From: a virus
Strand: one strand, 5' to 3'
DNA length: 30,365 nt
Virus record (IMG/VR): IMGVR_UViG_3300034050_000075
Location: 1 to 30,365 of that record
Below are positions 14,838 to 22,015 of this stretch, in pieces. The notes beneath the pieces were generated by a model. The model ran no database searches. It saw nothing but the letters and a program-made list of their open reading frames with translations, and was not told where the DNA came from. Position 1 is the first letter of the stretch; each line of letters opens with the position of its first letter. The position numbers and the translations under genes were made by a program.

Positions 14838-16079
14838 ATGAGTTTATTTGAAAGTGCAAGTTTGGTTGTAACACCAAACGGAACAAAGGCATCAAAATTA
14901 TATGCTATAAAACCATTTGACGGAAGTGGTGATTTGGTAGTTACAAGAAACACAACGGCAACACGTGTAAATTCAATTGGATTAATTGAAAACGTAGCGG
15001 TTAATGTGCCACGTTTAGACTATACAAATTCAAATTGCCCAAGTGTTTTAATTGAACAACAAAGAACAAATTTACAAACATATAGCGAGGATTTCAGTAA
15101 TGGTGTTTATATAAAAGTCGGCGCTTCAGTTTCTACAAATTCAACAAATGCACCAAACGGAACATTAACCGCTGATAAATTAACTGAAGACACTTCAATT
15201 GGATTGCATACAATGGCAATTGTAGCAAATCAAGCAATTGGCGGTGATTATACTTTTTCCGTATTTGTCAAAGCAAATGGAAGAACAAAATTTCAATTAG
15301 CCGAAGCGTTTTCAATTGGGGGATTTATTGATTTTGATTTAACAAATGAAACCGCAACAACAACTGCACCAGCAAAAAACGGAAAAATTGAAAAATTTGC
15401 AGACGGCTGGTATAAGTGTTCGGCAACCTGGACTTTTGTATCCGGTGCAACGACGGTCTTATATATGAATTTATTGAATAGTTTAGGGATTGCGTCATAT
15501 TTAGGCGATGGAGTTTCAGCAATGAATTTTTGGGGTTCTCAAATAGAATTAAGCTCACATAGTACTTCATATATTCCAACAACTATTGCATCTGTAACAA
15601 GAAACAAAGACGTAATTTCTAAAACTTCAGCAAGTTCTTTAATTGGACAAACTGAAGGAACAATATATTCTGAAATTAAAGTTTCTAAATTATTAGGAAG
15701 TGTTTCAAGATATATTTTTCATTTGTCTGACGGAAGTGCTGACAATCGTATTTATTTGGCTTTTTCTGGTGCAAATTCAAACATTATAAGAGCAAGAATT
15801 TTTAATAGCGGAACTTTACAATCTAACATAATAACTTCAGAAATAACATCGGTAGGAACTTACAAATTGGCAATTGCTTATAAAAACAATGATGTTGTTT
15901 TTTATATGAATGGGGTTCAAATTGGAACCGATACAAGTGCAACAATTCCAATTTGTAGTCAAATAGATTTAGGACATAATTATAATGCTGGATCACAATT
16001 TAATGACAGAATAAACAACGCAAATATTTGGAAAACAAGATTAACAAATTCGCAACTTGCGGAACTAACAACTTTATAA
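14838..16079 (+). CDS. Receptor-binding tail fibre with carbohydrate-binding and LamG-like domains
   Basis: 413 aa from the ATG at 14838; an in-frame ATG at 14805 lies inside the previous small gene and is rejected. Order: N-terminal anchoring part (MSLFESASLVVTPNGTKASKLY), a short ATRVNSIGLIENV block common in phage fibres, then a beta-sandwich of carbohydrate-binding type at about 80-250 (APNGTLTADKLTE, GDYTFSVFVKA, DGWYKCSATW), and a concanavalin/LamG-like domain to the end (VGTYKLAIAYKNNDVVFYMNG, NIWKTRLTNSQLAELT). Such proteins bind surface glycans of the host. The most host-specific gene of the genome. Confidence 0.75.
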   Translation: MSLFESASLVVTPNGTKASKLYAIKPFDGSGDLVVTRNTTATRVNSIGLIENVAVNVPRLDYTNSNCPSVLIEQQRTNLQTYSEDFSNGVYIKVGASVSTNSTNAPNGTLTADKLTEDTSIGLHTMAIVANQAIGGDYTFSVFVKANGRTKFQLAEAFSIGGFIDFDLTNETATTTAPAKNGKIEKFADGWYKCSATWTFVSGATTVLYMNLLNSLGIASYLGDGVSAMNFWGSQIELSSHSTSYIPTTIASVTRNKDVISKTSASSLIGQTEGTIYSEIKVSKLLGSVSRYIFHLSDGSADNRIYLAFSGANSNIIRARIFNSGTLQSNIITSEITSVGTYKLAIAYKNNDVVFYMNGVQIGTDTSATIPICSQIDLGHNYNAGSQFNDRINNANIWKTRLTNSQLAELTTL

Positions 16080-16080
16080 A

Positions 16081-16386
16081 ATGCAAATATATAAATTAAA
16101 ATATTCAGACAAAGAAACTGCAATTTTCGATTTAATTGCGAAAAAAATTTATATTGAAACTGAAAATTCTGAAAAGGAAATTGTTTTATCATACGGAAAA
16201 GGAATTGAATCAATTGTTGAAATTGGTTTTATTGTTTTAGAACCTGGAATTTACGATGCAGATTTTAACGAAATAACAAAACCAGTCTTTATTGAAGGTT
16301 ATCATTTTGACGTGATGTCAGATTATGAAATTGAATTTAAAAACGAAATTGAAGTAAAAACACCCAAACATATATTTGCCTTATAA
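16081..16386 (+). CDS. Conserved fibre-adjacent protein of unknown function
   Basis: 101 aa, acidic, soluble. Contains YHFDVMSDYEIEF and ends KTPKHIFAL, a C-terminal pattern recurrent in small proteins next to tail fibres in Flavobacterium phages. Starts 1 bp after the fibre stop and its last base overlaps the holin ATG. A possible lysis-cassette promoter lies within its 3' end. Confidence 0.6.
   Translation: MQIYKLKYSDKETAIFDLIAKKIYIETENSEKEIVLSYGKGIESIVEIGFIVLEPGIYDADFNEITKPVFIEGYHFDVMSDYEIEFKNEIEVKTPKHIFAL
16349..16378 (+). promoter_or_regulatory. Weak candidate promoter before the lysis cassette
   Basis: TATATTTG at 16371-16378 with TTG 19 bp upstream (16349-16351) matches the loose Flavobacterium form TTG-N17-23-TAnnTTTG. 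It ends only 7 bp before the holin ATG, so the message would have almost no leader; chance occurrence in AT-rich coding DNA is quite possible. Confidence 0.25.
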
Positions 16387-16805
16387 TGAAAACAATTTTA
16401 AATTATTTGCTTGTTTCTTTTTGTCTATTTTTTGCACCAATAAAAGGACTTCTTATTGCGGTCGGTGTTGCAATTGCACTTGATACAATATTTGGTATTT
16501 TCAAAGCAATACGAATCAAAGAACAAATTTCTTCAAGACGAATGTCAAACATTGTGTCAAAATTTGTTTTATATCAAATGTCCGTTTTATTGTTGTTTGC
16601 AATAGACAAATTTTTACTTGGCGAATTTTTTAAAATCTGGTTTCAAATAGATAATTTTTTTACAAAAGTCGTAGCAATCATTTTGATATTTATTGAAATG
16701 ACTTCAATAAAAGAAAATTTCGAAGTTGCATTCAAAGTCAATATCTGGAAACTTTTAAAAACCACAATTCAACGTGCTAAATACATCAAGAATGAAATTG
16801 AATAA
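16386..16805 (+). CDS. Holin
   Basis: 139 aa with about four hydrophobic segments: ILNYLLVSFCLFFAPIK, GLLIAVGVAIALDTIFG, FVLYQMSVLLLFAIDKFLLG and FTKVVAIILIFIEM, and a basic C-terminus. The segment IALDTIFGIFKAI plus SSRRMSNIVSK is typical for a holin family of Bacteroidota phages. It would form the inner-membrane lesion that lets lysozyme out. Located directly upstream of lysozyme, overlapping it by 14 bp. Confidence 0.8.
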   Translation: MKTILNYLLVSFCLFFAPIKGLLIAVGVAIALDTIFGIFKAIRIKEQISSRRMSNIVSKFVLYQMSVLLLFAIDKFLLGEFFKIWFQIDNFFTKVVAIILIFIEMTSIKENFEVAFKVNIWKLLKTTIQRAKYIKNEIE

Positions 16806-17241
16806 TGAAGGATATAATTTAATCACAAAACACGAAGGACTGGTTTTAAAACCTTATTTGTGTCCAGCGAAAGTTCCGACAATTGGCTATGGTAATACTT
16901 ATTACGAAGACGGAAAACGTGTTACATTGTTAGACGAACCAATTACAAAAGAACGTGCATTCGAAATGTTTAAAGAAATTGCGGACCGATTTGCAAAATC
17001 TGTATCACAAAGCGTTGTTTCTGACTTAAATCAAAGACAATTCAATGCGTTGGTTTCTTTTGCTTACAATGTAGGTGTTGCAAACTTTAAAAAATCTACA
17101 TTATTAAGAATAGTGAATGCAAATCCAAACGACAAACAAATTGAAAATGAATTTAGAAAATGGACAAAAGCAAATGGCAAAGTTCTATCTGGACTTGTCA
17201 AACGTCGTCAAGACGAATCGAACTATTATTTTTCAATATAG
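16792..17241 (+). CDS. Endolysin, GH24 lysozyme
   Basis: 149 aa. Cuts the glycan strands of peptidoglycan. The catalytic motif reads HEG (E15), YLCPA (C24), TIGYG (T30), i.e. E-8x-C-5x-T: Cys takes the place of the Asp of T4 lysozyme, a variant common among annotated GH24 proteins. C-terminal part has NQRQFNALVSFAYNVG and GLVKRRQDE, as usual for the family. No signal peptide or SAR segment, so export depends on the holin. The start at 16792 is chosen because it matches the family's N-terminus; an ATG at 16774 would add six unrelated residues. Confidence 0.93.
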   Translation: MKLNNEGYNLITKHEGLVLKPYLCPAKVPTIGYGNTYYEDGKRVTLLDEPITKERAFEMFKEIADRFAKSVSQSVVSDLNQRQFNALVSFAYNVGVANFKKSTLLRIVNANPNDKQIENEFRKWTKANGKVLSGLVKRRQDESNYYFSI

Positions 17242-17482
17242 GGACATTATTTATATTATTGTAATACTTTTATTGTTATTATTTAGAAGTAGTCGCAAAA
17301 CGCAAGAAAACGACATCATTCAAAGCGAAAAGAAAATTGATTCAATTGAAAAGCAAATAATTCAGACAAAATCTAATATTATAAAATATGAAGAAGTTAA
17401 AATTGATTTTGTTGATACTTTTCAGCATAACGACATCGAAGACTTTTTGTCAAAAAGATACAATAATAAAAATTCCAATTGA
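17174..17482 (+). CDS. Inner-membrane spanin-like protein (Rz-like)
   Basis: About 102 aa. An N-terminal transmembrane segment (IIYIIVILLLLLF) is followed by a charged coiled coil (KKIDSIEKQIIQTKSNIIKYEE) and an acidic-then-basic tail, the layout of i-spanins. No ATG lies between the end of lysozyme and the membrane segment, so translation must start inside the lysozyme gene: 17174, 17147 and 17117 are in-frame ATGs; 17174 is the shortest. Nested with the next gene (17388-17807), it recalls Rz/Rz1. The coiled coil and place are the evidence; no family match made. Confidence 0.6.
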   Translation: MAKFYLDLSNVVKTNRTIIFQYRDIIYIIVILLLLLFRSSRKTQENDIIQSEKKIDSIEKQIIQTKSNIIKYEEVKIDFVDTFQHNDIEDFLSKRYNNKNSN

Positions 17483-17807
17483 TTACGCAAGAAATATTGT
17501 AAAAGAATTACTTCAGTTTGACACTTGCAAAGACCAAGTTAAAAAACAAAGTGATTTAATTGGTTTATTTGAACTAAAACAAATCGAACAAAACAATATT
17601 ATTGAGAATCAAAGAAAATTATTGATTGACAAATACAGATTTTCTCAAAATGTTGGTGGTTCCTGGTTTATAAATACACCTTATTTGTTCACAAACTTAA
17701 ATTTCGGTACTTCAAAACTAAATTTTGCACTTCAAATGAATGTACCATTTACAGAAAAACCGCACTTTGCAATTTTATTTTCTTATAATTTGTGGAAAAC
17801 TAAATAA
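17388..17807 (+). CDS. Exported protein, candidate outer-membrane spanin partner
   Basis: 139 aa with a clear signal peptide (MKKLKLILLILFSITTS) and a Bacteroidota-like cleavage region TFCQKD. Then a coiled-coil stretch (DTCKDQVKKQSDLIGLFELKQIEQNNII) and a C-terminal strand-rich part ending FAILFSYNLWKTK that looks like outer-membrane beta strands. The Cys before QKD could be lipidated but lacks a classical lipobox. The start lies inside the upstream spanin-like frame (95 bp overlap in the +1 frame). An outer-membrane partner of the inner spanin is the most likely role. Confidence 0.6.
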   Translation: MKKLKLILLILFSITTSKTFCQKDTIIKIPIDYARNIVKELLQFDTCKDQVKKQSDLIGLFELKQIEQNNIIENQRKLLIDKYRFSQNVGGSWFINTPYLFTNLNFGTSKLNFALQMNVPFTEKPHFAILFSYNLWKTK

Positions 17808-17822
17808 AAAAGCGTATATTTC
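17789..17822 (+). promoter_or_regulatory. Weak promoter-like site before the phosphoesterase gene
   Basis: TTTG (17789-17792), 22 bp spacer, TATATTTC (17815-17822; one mismatch to TAnnTTTG), 18 bp before the ATG at 17841. Suggestive only. Confidence 0.2.
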
Positions 17823-17840
17823 GACAATTAAAAATCACTT

Positions 17841-18962
17841 ATGGATTCAAAAATCTACTACAATGACATTGATTTTAGTTTAAATCACATTGATAATTTA
17901 AATTTTATCATTAAAAAACACGATTTAAAATTGTCGAGTACTGAAAAAGACACTTTACGTTTTTACATTCGAAGACAAATCAATTCAAAAGGTATTATTG
18001 AAGCGTGTCAAAACGTTGGAGTTGATCCAACAACTGCGCCAATGTTATGGTTGAAGACAAAGACTGAATCTGTTCGTGTTACAAACCCGTTATTTGAGAA
18101 ACCGGAAGAAAAAGAATTTAAACAATTAGCCGATGCGTTGATTGAAGACTTACAAAAATTCACACCAATATTTCCAATATTTGAAAGGTCGTATATTAAA
18201 GACGGACATTGTCTTGTTTTAAGTCCAGCCGACATTCATATTGGAAAACTTTGTAACGAGTGGGAAACTGGCGAAAAATATAATCAAAATATTGCGGTTC
18301 AAAGAACTTTGGAAGGTGTCAAAGGTATTCTTGACAAATCGTCTGGATTCAATATTGACAAAATTGTTTTTATTGGCGGAAATGACATTCTACATATTGA
18401 CAATCCAAAACGAACTACAACAAGCGGAACGCCACAAGATACAGACGGAATGTGGTATGAAAATTTTATGATTGCAAAACAATTATATGTTGATGTTTTA
18501 AAAATGTTGATTCCAGTTGCAGACGTTCACTTTGTTTTCAACCCTTCAAACCACGATTACACAAACGGATTCTTTCTTGCACAAGTAATTCAATCCTATT
18601 TTAAAGATTGTATCAATATTACGTTTGACGTTTCAATTTCACATCGAAAATATTACAAGTATTACGACAATCTTATTGGATCAACTCACGGTGATGGTGC
18701 AAAATTAGAAAATTTGCCTTTGCTTATGGCTTCAGAATCAAAAGACTGGACCAATTCAAAGCACCGATATATTTACACACACCACGTTCACCATAAAATT
18801 GCAAAAGATTTTATCGGTTGCACGATTGAAAGTTTGCGTTCACCGAGTGGAACCGATTCTTGGCACCACCGAAACGGGTATCAACACGCACCAAAAGCGA
18901 TTGAAGGATTTGTTCATCATAAAAACTTCGGACAAATTGCCAGATTGACGCATATTTTTTAA
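17841..18962 (+). CDS. Metallophosphoesterase with N-terminal HTH-like region
   Basis: 373 aa. The calcineurin-type metal site is visible: D131-x-H133 (ADIHIG), GND with D182, SNHD (237-239), H283-G (STHGDG) and a final HHVHH (314-318), the order D-x-H / GD / GNHD / GH / GHxH. So a phosphodiesterase or nuclease of the SbcD/Mre11-like superfamily is likely. The N-terminal ~75 residues (GIIEACQNVGVDPTTAPMLW) look like a helix-turn-helix DNA-binding part. Similar proteins occur in other Bacteroidota phages. It lies alone between the lysis cassette and the early promoter; substrate is unknown. Confidence 0.8.
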   Translation: MDSKIYYNDIDFSLNHIDNLNFIIKKHDLKLSSTEKDTLRFYIRRQINSKGIIEACQNVGVDPTTAPMLWLKTKTESVRVTNPLFEKPEEKEFKQLADALIEDLQKFTPIFPIFERSYIKDGHCLVLSPADIHIGKLCNEWETGEKYNQNIAVQRTLEGVKGILDKSSGFNIDKIVFIGGNDILHIDNPKRTTTSGTPQDTDGMWYENFMIAKQLYVDVLKMLIPVADVHFVFNPSNHDYTNGFFLAQVIQSYFKDCINITFDVSISHRKYYKYYDNLIGSTHGDGAKLENLPLLMASESKDWTNSKHRYIYTHHVHHKIAKDFIGCTIESLRSPSGTDSWHHRNGYQHAPKAIEGFVHHKNFGQIARLTHIF

Positions 18963-18967
18963 TCGTT

Positions 18968-18992
18968 CTTATTTAGAATTATTATAAATTAG
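18968..18992. promoter_or_regulatory. 25-bp operator-like palindrome, copy 2
   Basis: 10 of 12 base pairs symmetric; core TTAGAATTATTATAA (18973-18987), 23 of 25 bases identical to copy 1 at 1321-1345. It ends 30 bp before the -33 box of the early promoter. Confidence 0.6.
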
Positions 18993-19022
18993 CGTATTTT
19001 TTAATATTTTTTTATAATATGT

Positions 19023-19052
19023 TTTGTATTAATAAAAAACGTCTTATATTTG
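19023..19052 (+). promoter_or_regulatory. Strong Bacteroidota-type early promoter
   Basis: TTTG (19023-19026), 18-bp spacer, TATATTTG (19045-19052), an exact match to the Bacteroidota primary sigma consensus TTTG/TAnnTTTG. Transcription would begin near 19058, giving a leader of about 25 nt before the ATG at 19083. Confidence 0.8.
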
Positions 19053-19082
19053 TCGAAGAAATAACAAATAAAAATTTATATT

Positions 19083-19286
19083 ATGAAAAAATTATCACAA
19101 AAAATGTCATTAGAAAATAGAATGATTCTTTTAAATGACAAATCAGAAGTTTCAAATTTCTTACTTCAGTCGTTAGATGAAAAAATTTCTTGGACTGAAT
19201 TAACTTTAAAAGATTGTTTCTATTTAAGTCAATTATTTGATTTGGAATTGAACATCGAAAAAATTAACACATTTTTTAGCAACTAA
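19083..19286 (+). CDS. First early gene, unknown, 67 aa
   Basis: 67-aa helical acidic protein (MKKLSQKMSLENRMILLND, ISWTELTLKDCFYLSQLFDL). First gene behind the strong promoter, a place often held by host-takeover proteins, but no family is recognised and nothing in the sequence shows a function. Confidence 0.65.
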   Translation: MKKLSQKMSLENRMILLNDKSEVSNFLLQSLDEKISWTELTLKDCFYLSQLFDLELNIEKINTFFSN

Positions 19287-19290
19287 AATT

Positions 19291-19440
19291 ATGAAAACAT
19301 TTACTATTTTATTACTGGCTTTTATTGCATTGCACACTGAAAATTTAAGTTTGAAAATATGGATCACAATTGCACTTACAATTTACTTTATTAACGAAAT
19401 AAATAAAAACGACAACAATAACAATTTAAAATCAAATTAA
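19291..19440 (+). CDS. Small membrane protein, 49 aa
   Basis: 49 aa with two hydrophobic segments (MKTFTILLLAFIAL and LKIWITIALTIYFI) and an Asn/Lys-rich polar tail (NKNDNNNN). Starts 4 bp after the previous stop and ends 1 bp before the next ATG, so it fits the operon. Role unknown; small early membrane proteins in phages often act on the host envelope or block superinfection. Confidence 0.65.
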   Translation: MKTFTILLLAFIALHTENLSLKIWITIALTIYFINEINKNDNNNNLKSN

Positions 19441-19441
19441 A

Positions 19442-19642
19442 ATGAAACAATCAGCGATTGAATATTTAGTTGAAATATTAAATAATCTTAATAAAAATTT
19501 TGAATTTTCATTTAAAGAAGAAATTGAACAAGCAAAAAAAATCGAAAAGCAACATATTATTGACGCTTTTAATAATGGTCAACAAATACCACCATTTGAA
19601 TATGCAGAACAATACTACAAAGAAACATTTAAAACCAAATAA
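19442..19642 (+). CDS. Conserved small phage protein, 66 aa
   Basis: Acidic helical protein with EIEQAKKIEKQHIIDAFNNGQ and EYAEQYYKETF. The pattern AKxxEKxxIIDA.. followed by AEQYYxETF recurs in small proteins of Flavobacterium phages; function is not known. Confidence 0.7.
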   Translation: MKQSAIEYLVEILNNLNKNFEFSFKEEIEQAKKIEKQHIIDAFNNGQQIPPFEYAEQYYKETFKTK

Positions 19643-19644
19643 TT

Positions 19645-20079
19645 ATGAGCAAACAACTTTTTGAATTAATGCGAGAACAAGAATCTTTTCCGATTCATTT
19701 CGGAAAAAAAGATTACATTTCACGAGGAAAAGAAATCGTAAATGAAGTTCTTCAGAATGGCGAAATTGACAAAATTGAATTTTGGACAAAAGTCGCAAAG
19801 ATTAAAGAAACCATTAATGCAATGGATTCACAACTTCGTGAACAAATTACATTGACAGAAAAAACCACATTAAACAATGTCGAGTTCAATCCAGTTCAAG
19901 GCGGATTCGTTATCAACTACGACGAAGACGAAGTTTATCGAGAATTTAAGAAACAATTAAAAGAACGTGAAGAACTTTTAAAATTGGCACAAAGAATGGA
20001 AGTACCAGATATGTACGGAAATATTGTTCCAAAAGTATCAACAACACCAAGAAAATCATCAATAACAATTAAATTTTAA
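19645..20079 (+). CDS. Unknown early protein upstream of the SSB-like gene
   Basis: 144-aa soluble protein, helical with a coiled-coil stretch (YREFKKQLKEREELLKLAQRM) and a basic C-terminus (PRKSSITIKF). It ends 4 bp before the SSB-like gene; in related phages such proteins sit in the recombination/replication cluster, so a DNA-metabolism accessory role is likely but unproven. Confidence 0.65.
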   Translation: MSKQLFELMREQESFPIHFGKKDYISRGKEIVNEVLQNGEIDKIEFWTKVAKIKETINAMDSQLREQITLTEKTTLNNVEFNPVQGGFVINYDEDEVYREFKKQLKEREELLKLAQRMEVPDMYGNIVPKVSTTPRKSSITIKF

Positions 20080-20083
20080 TCAA

Positions 20084-20740
20084 ATGAGCAGACAAGCAGA
20101 ATTTCAGACACAAAGTTCAAATCCAACAAAGTATTATTTTGAATGGAAATCAGACGACAAAACCTTTGCATATTATGACAAAGACAAAAAAGAAAATGTA
20201 AAAATCGAATTACCATTCAAATTTCTTACTTTGATGGAATTTCACACAATCAAAGGGTGGAACGACAAAAATCAATCTGGCGTTTATTCTAACGAAGTGA
20301 AATCAATCGGTAATGACGAAATCAATGTCAGACTTTTCAAAGGAAATCAATCGGTAAAAGGTATCTACAAAGACATCAAAGAAACGATTATTGCAATGGG
20401 CGGTCATTACACGAAATCAATTTACATTATGTTAGAATCTGGCGAAATTGCAAACGTCAACATCAAAGGTTCTTCGGTTCAATCGTGGGGCGATTTCACA
20501 CAAAAATCACGTTCACGTTTATCAGATGAATGGATTCAAGTTTCAAACGCAATTGAATTGAAAAAAGGAAAGGTCGAATATTCGATTCCAGAATTTAAGT
20601 TCGCACACACTTTGTCAGCGGACCAAGCAATTCAAGCCGATAATGCTTACAATGAATTGAGAAAATATATTGATTCATATTTGGCAAAATCAATTGAAGT
20701 AATTGAAGACGAAGAAGTTTCAGTTGAAGACATTTTTTAA
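20084..20740 (+). CDS. Putative single-stranded DNA-binding/recombination protein
   Basis: 218 aa. Central blocks GVYSNEVKSIGNDEINVRLFKG and GGHYTKSIYIMLESGEIANVNIKGSS are typical of a Bacteroidota phage family that I associate with ssDNA binding. The C-terminus is acidic and ends EDEEVSVEDIF, like the partner-docking tail of SSB (DDIPF in E. coli). Located before a DnaA-like protein and the primase/helicase. Call is tentative: the acidic tail and context are seen, the DNA-binding activity is inferred. Confidence 0.55.
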   Translation: MSRQAEFQTQSSNPTKYYFEWKSDDKTFAYYDKDKKENVKIELPFKFLTLMEFHTIKGWNDKNQSGVYSNEVKSIGNDEINVRLFKGNQSVKGIYKDIKETIIAMGGHYTKSIYIMLESGEIANVNIKGSSVQSWGDFTQKSRSRLSDEWIQVSNAIELKKGKVEYSIPEFKFAHTLSADQAIQADNAYNELRKYIDSYLAKSIEVIEDEEVSVEDIF

Positions 20741-20752
20741 TAAAATCACCTC

Positions 20753-20777
20753 ACGATGTATAGGTCAATCGTTTTTT
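20753..20777 (+). terminator. Weak hairpin with T-tract
   Basis: 5-bp stem ACGAT (20753-20757) / ATCGT (20768-20772) followed by TTTTT. It may attenuate transcription between the SSB-like gene and the HTH gene. It also contains the ATG at 20756, arguing against that start. Confidence 0.3.
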
Positions 20778-20782
20778 ATATT

Positions 20783-21238
20783 ATGGAAAACATAAAACTT
20801 TTAAAAGACATTACAACAATTACTGGAATCGATATAAGCAAACCGTCAAGAAGACGTGAAATTGTAGAAATAAAAGCGATTTTTTGTAATATTTTAAGAC
20901 AACAAAATTTTACTTTGCAAAATATTGGCGACACAATTAATATGAAGCATTGTTCAATATCACATTTATTGAAACTTTACGAAATTATAAATCATTTGCC
21001 ACATATTCGACGAATAGAAAATAAATTAAAACTATTGAATGAAGGATTTGATTTTAAATTTTTAGAATATCAAAATAAAATTGACGAATTGAAACTTGAA
21101 AACGATGAATTGAAACAAAAAATAAATTTATTTGACAATCATATATGGACAAAACTTTTTAAATTAGCAAATGACAATCCATTCATTTATGACAAATTAG
21201 TTAGTTTTTACAATATTAATTCAAAACTAAAATTTTAA
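20783..21238 (+). CDS. DnaA domain IV-like HTH protein with coiled coil
   Basis: 151 aa from ATG 20783 (an upstream in-frame ATG at 20756 lies in a hairpin). Residues 22-65 follow the pattern of the DnaA C-terminal DNA-binding domain: SRRREIVEIKAIFCNIL, then FTLQNIGDTINMKHCSISH, where DnaA has SLpeIGraFGgRDHtTVmH. Behind it is a coiled coil (KIDELKLENDELKQKI). There is no AAA+ part. It may bind DnaA-box-like sites such as those at 1210, 1230 and 21552, either to start replication or to control transcription. Ends overlapping the next gene by 1 bp. Confidence 0.65.
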   Translation: MENIKLLKDITTITGIDISKPSRRREIVEIKAIFCNILRQQNFTLQNIGDTINMKHCSISHLLKLYEIINHLPHIRRIENKLKLLNEGFDFKFLEYQNKIDELKLENDELKQKINLFDNHIWTKLFKLANDNPFIYDKLVSFYNINSKLKF

Positions 21239-21435
21239 TGAAACCAGAAACTTACAAATCGATTCCGTCGCACATACGAAATCGAGCAATTGAAAAAATT
21301 GGAAAACGAACAACAACAATTTACAACGCAATATTTTTTCAGTTCGGAAAAATACCAATAAACTTTATTCCAACACTTAAAACAGAAATCGACAATGAAA
21401 TCAAATATCTTAAATCAATCAAAGAAAAAATCTGA
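21238..21435 (+). CDS. Small basic protein, unknown, 65 aa
   Basis: 65 aa, basic (MKPETYKSIPSHIRNRAIEKIGKRTTTIYNAIF); the pattern could be a short helix-turn-helix (IRNRAIEKIGKRTTTIYNA), but this is weak. Translationally coupled to the HTH gene by a TAATG overlap. Confidence 0.55.
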   Translation: MKPETYKSIPSHIRNRAIEKIGKRTTTIYNAIFFQFGKIPINFIPTLKTEIDNEIKYLKSIKEKI

Positions 21436-21541
21436 CATTCAGCAAATGTCTGAATTTTATGAATGGCTTTTAAAAGTCAAAAATGTATATTTGCACGACA
21501 ATAATAAAATTGACAAAGCATTCCAACGTGTAACACAATGA
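21395..21541 (+). CDS. Small unknown protein, 48 aa
   Basis: 48 aa, basic and helical (MKSNILNQSKKKSDIQQMSEFYEWLLKVKN). It overlaps the previous gene by 41 bp in another frame and its stop lies at the edge of the repeat element at 21540. Size and coding-like content are acceptable; no family recognised. Confidence 0.45.
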   Translation: MKSNILNQSKKKSDIQQMSEFYEWLLKVKNVYLHDNNKIDKAFQRVTQ

Positions 21542-21627
21542 CGCAAAATCCTTATTAACGAACCACAATGAAAATAAAACGACACGACACAAATTTTTTT
21601 GACTTTTTTGCGTCTTTGCGTCTAATT
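21540..21627. repeat. GACGCAAA / TTTGCGTC element, copy 2 (origin-like)
   Basis: GACGCAAAA (21540-21548) and TTTTGCGTC (21606-21614) form a 9-bp inverted repeat; a second TTTGCGTC follows directly (21615-21622) and then TAATT, as in copy 1. CCTTATTAAC occurs at 21550-21559, as in copy 1 at 1037-1046. The arms and order are conserved while the sequence between them is not, which argues for binding-site function or a common repeat origin. The about 110 bp between 21542 and 21651 hold no gene. Confidence 0.75.
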
Positions 21628-21651
21628 AAAAAACAATTAAAATTAAATAAT

Positions 21652-22014
21652 ATGAATATCAAAGAATTAAGAATCGGGAATTTATTACTTGACCATTTAG
21701 GTAGAATATTAAAAGTTGCAGGAATTAAAGACGATTATATTTATTGTGAATTAAGTAACGGAGAAAAATTAAAATATAACATAAAAACATTTAAACCAAT
21801 TAAACTTACAGAAGAATTTTTGTTGAAGTTTGGATTTGATGTAGTTTATGGGTGGGACGATTATAGAGGTTTTATAAAAGATGAAGTAGAAATTGAATGT
21901 GATTATAATTATAAAGAATTTACAAATTTTATAAATAAAAAAATTAAATATATTCATCAAATTCAAAACTTATACTTTTCATTAACTGGAAATGAATTAA
22001 CTTTAAACAATTAA
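21652..22014 (+). CDS. Conserved phage protein of unknown function, 120 aa
   Basis: 120 aa from the ATG at 21652 (MNIKELRIGNLLLDHLGRI); an in-frame ATG at 21568 would add 28 residues encoded by the repeat element (FFASLRLIKK), so it is rejected. The C-terminal IKYIHQIQNLYFSLTGNEL is a hallmark of a widespread Bacteroidota phage family without known function; it commonly sits in replication clusters. One base before the primase/helicase gene. Confidence 0.75.
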   Translation: MNIKELRIGNLLLDHLGRILKVAGIKDDYIYCELSNGEKLKYNIKTFKPIKLTEEFLLKFGFDVVYGWDDYRGFIKDEVEIECDYNYKEFTNFINKKIKYIHQIQNLYFSLTGNELTLNN

Positions 22015-22015
22015 A

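Larger units (their letters stand above)
18963..19082. promoter_or_regulatory. Early control region
   Basis: 120-bp gene-free stretch with a 25-bp palindrome (18968-18992), T-rich DNA and a consensus promoter (19023-19052). No hairpin terminator is visible for the upstream late genes. Confidence 0.7.

Noticed and set aside
21486-21493. TATATTTG promoter box inside the 21395 gene
   Set aside because: No TTG/TTTG at a fitting distance upstream; likely chance in AT-rich coding DNA.
21568-21651. 28-residue N-terminal extension of the 21652 gene
   Set aside because: Encoded by the repeat element, not family-like; the ATG at 21652 matches the conserved start MNIKELRIGNL.
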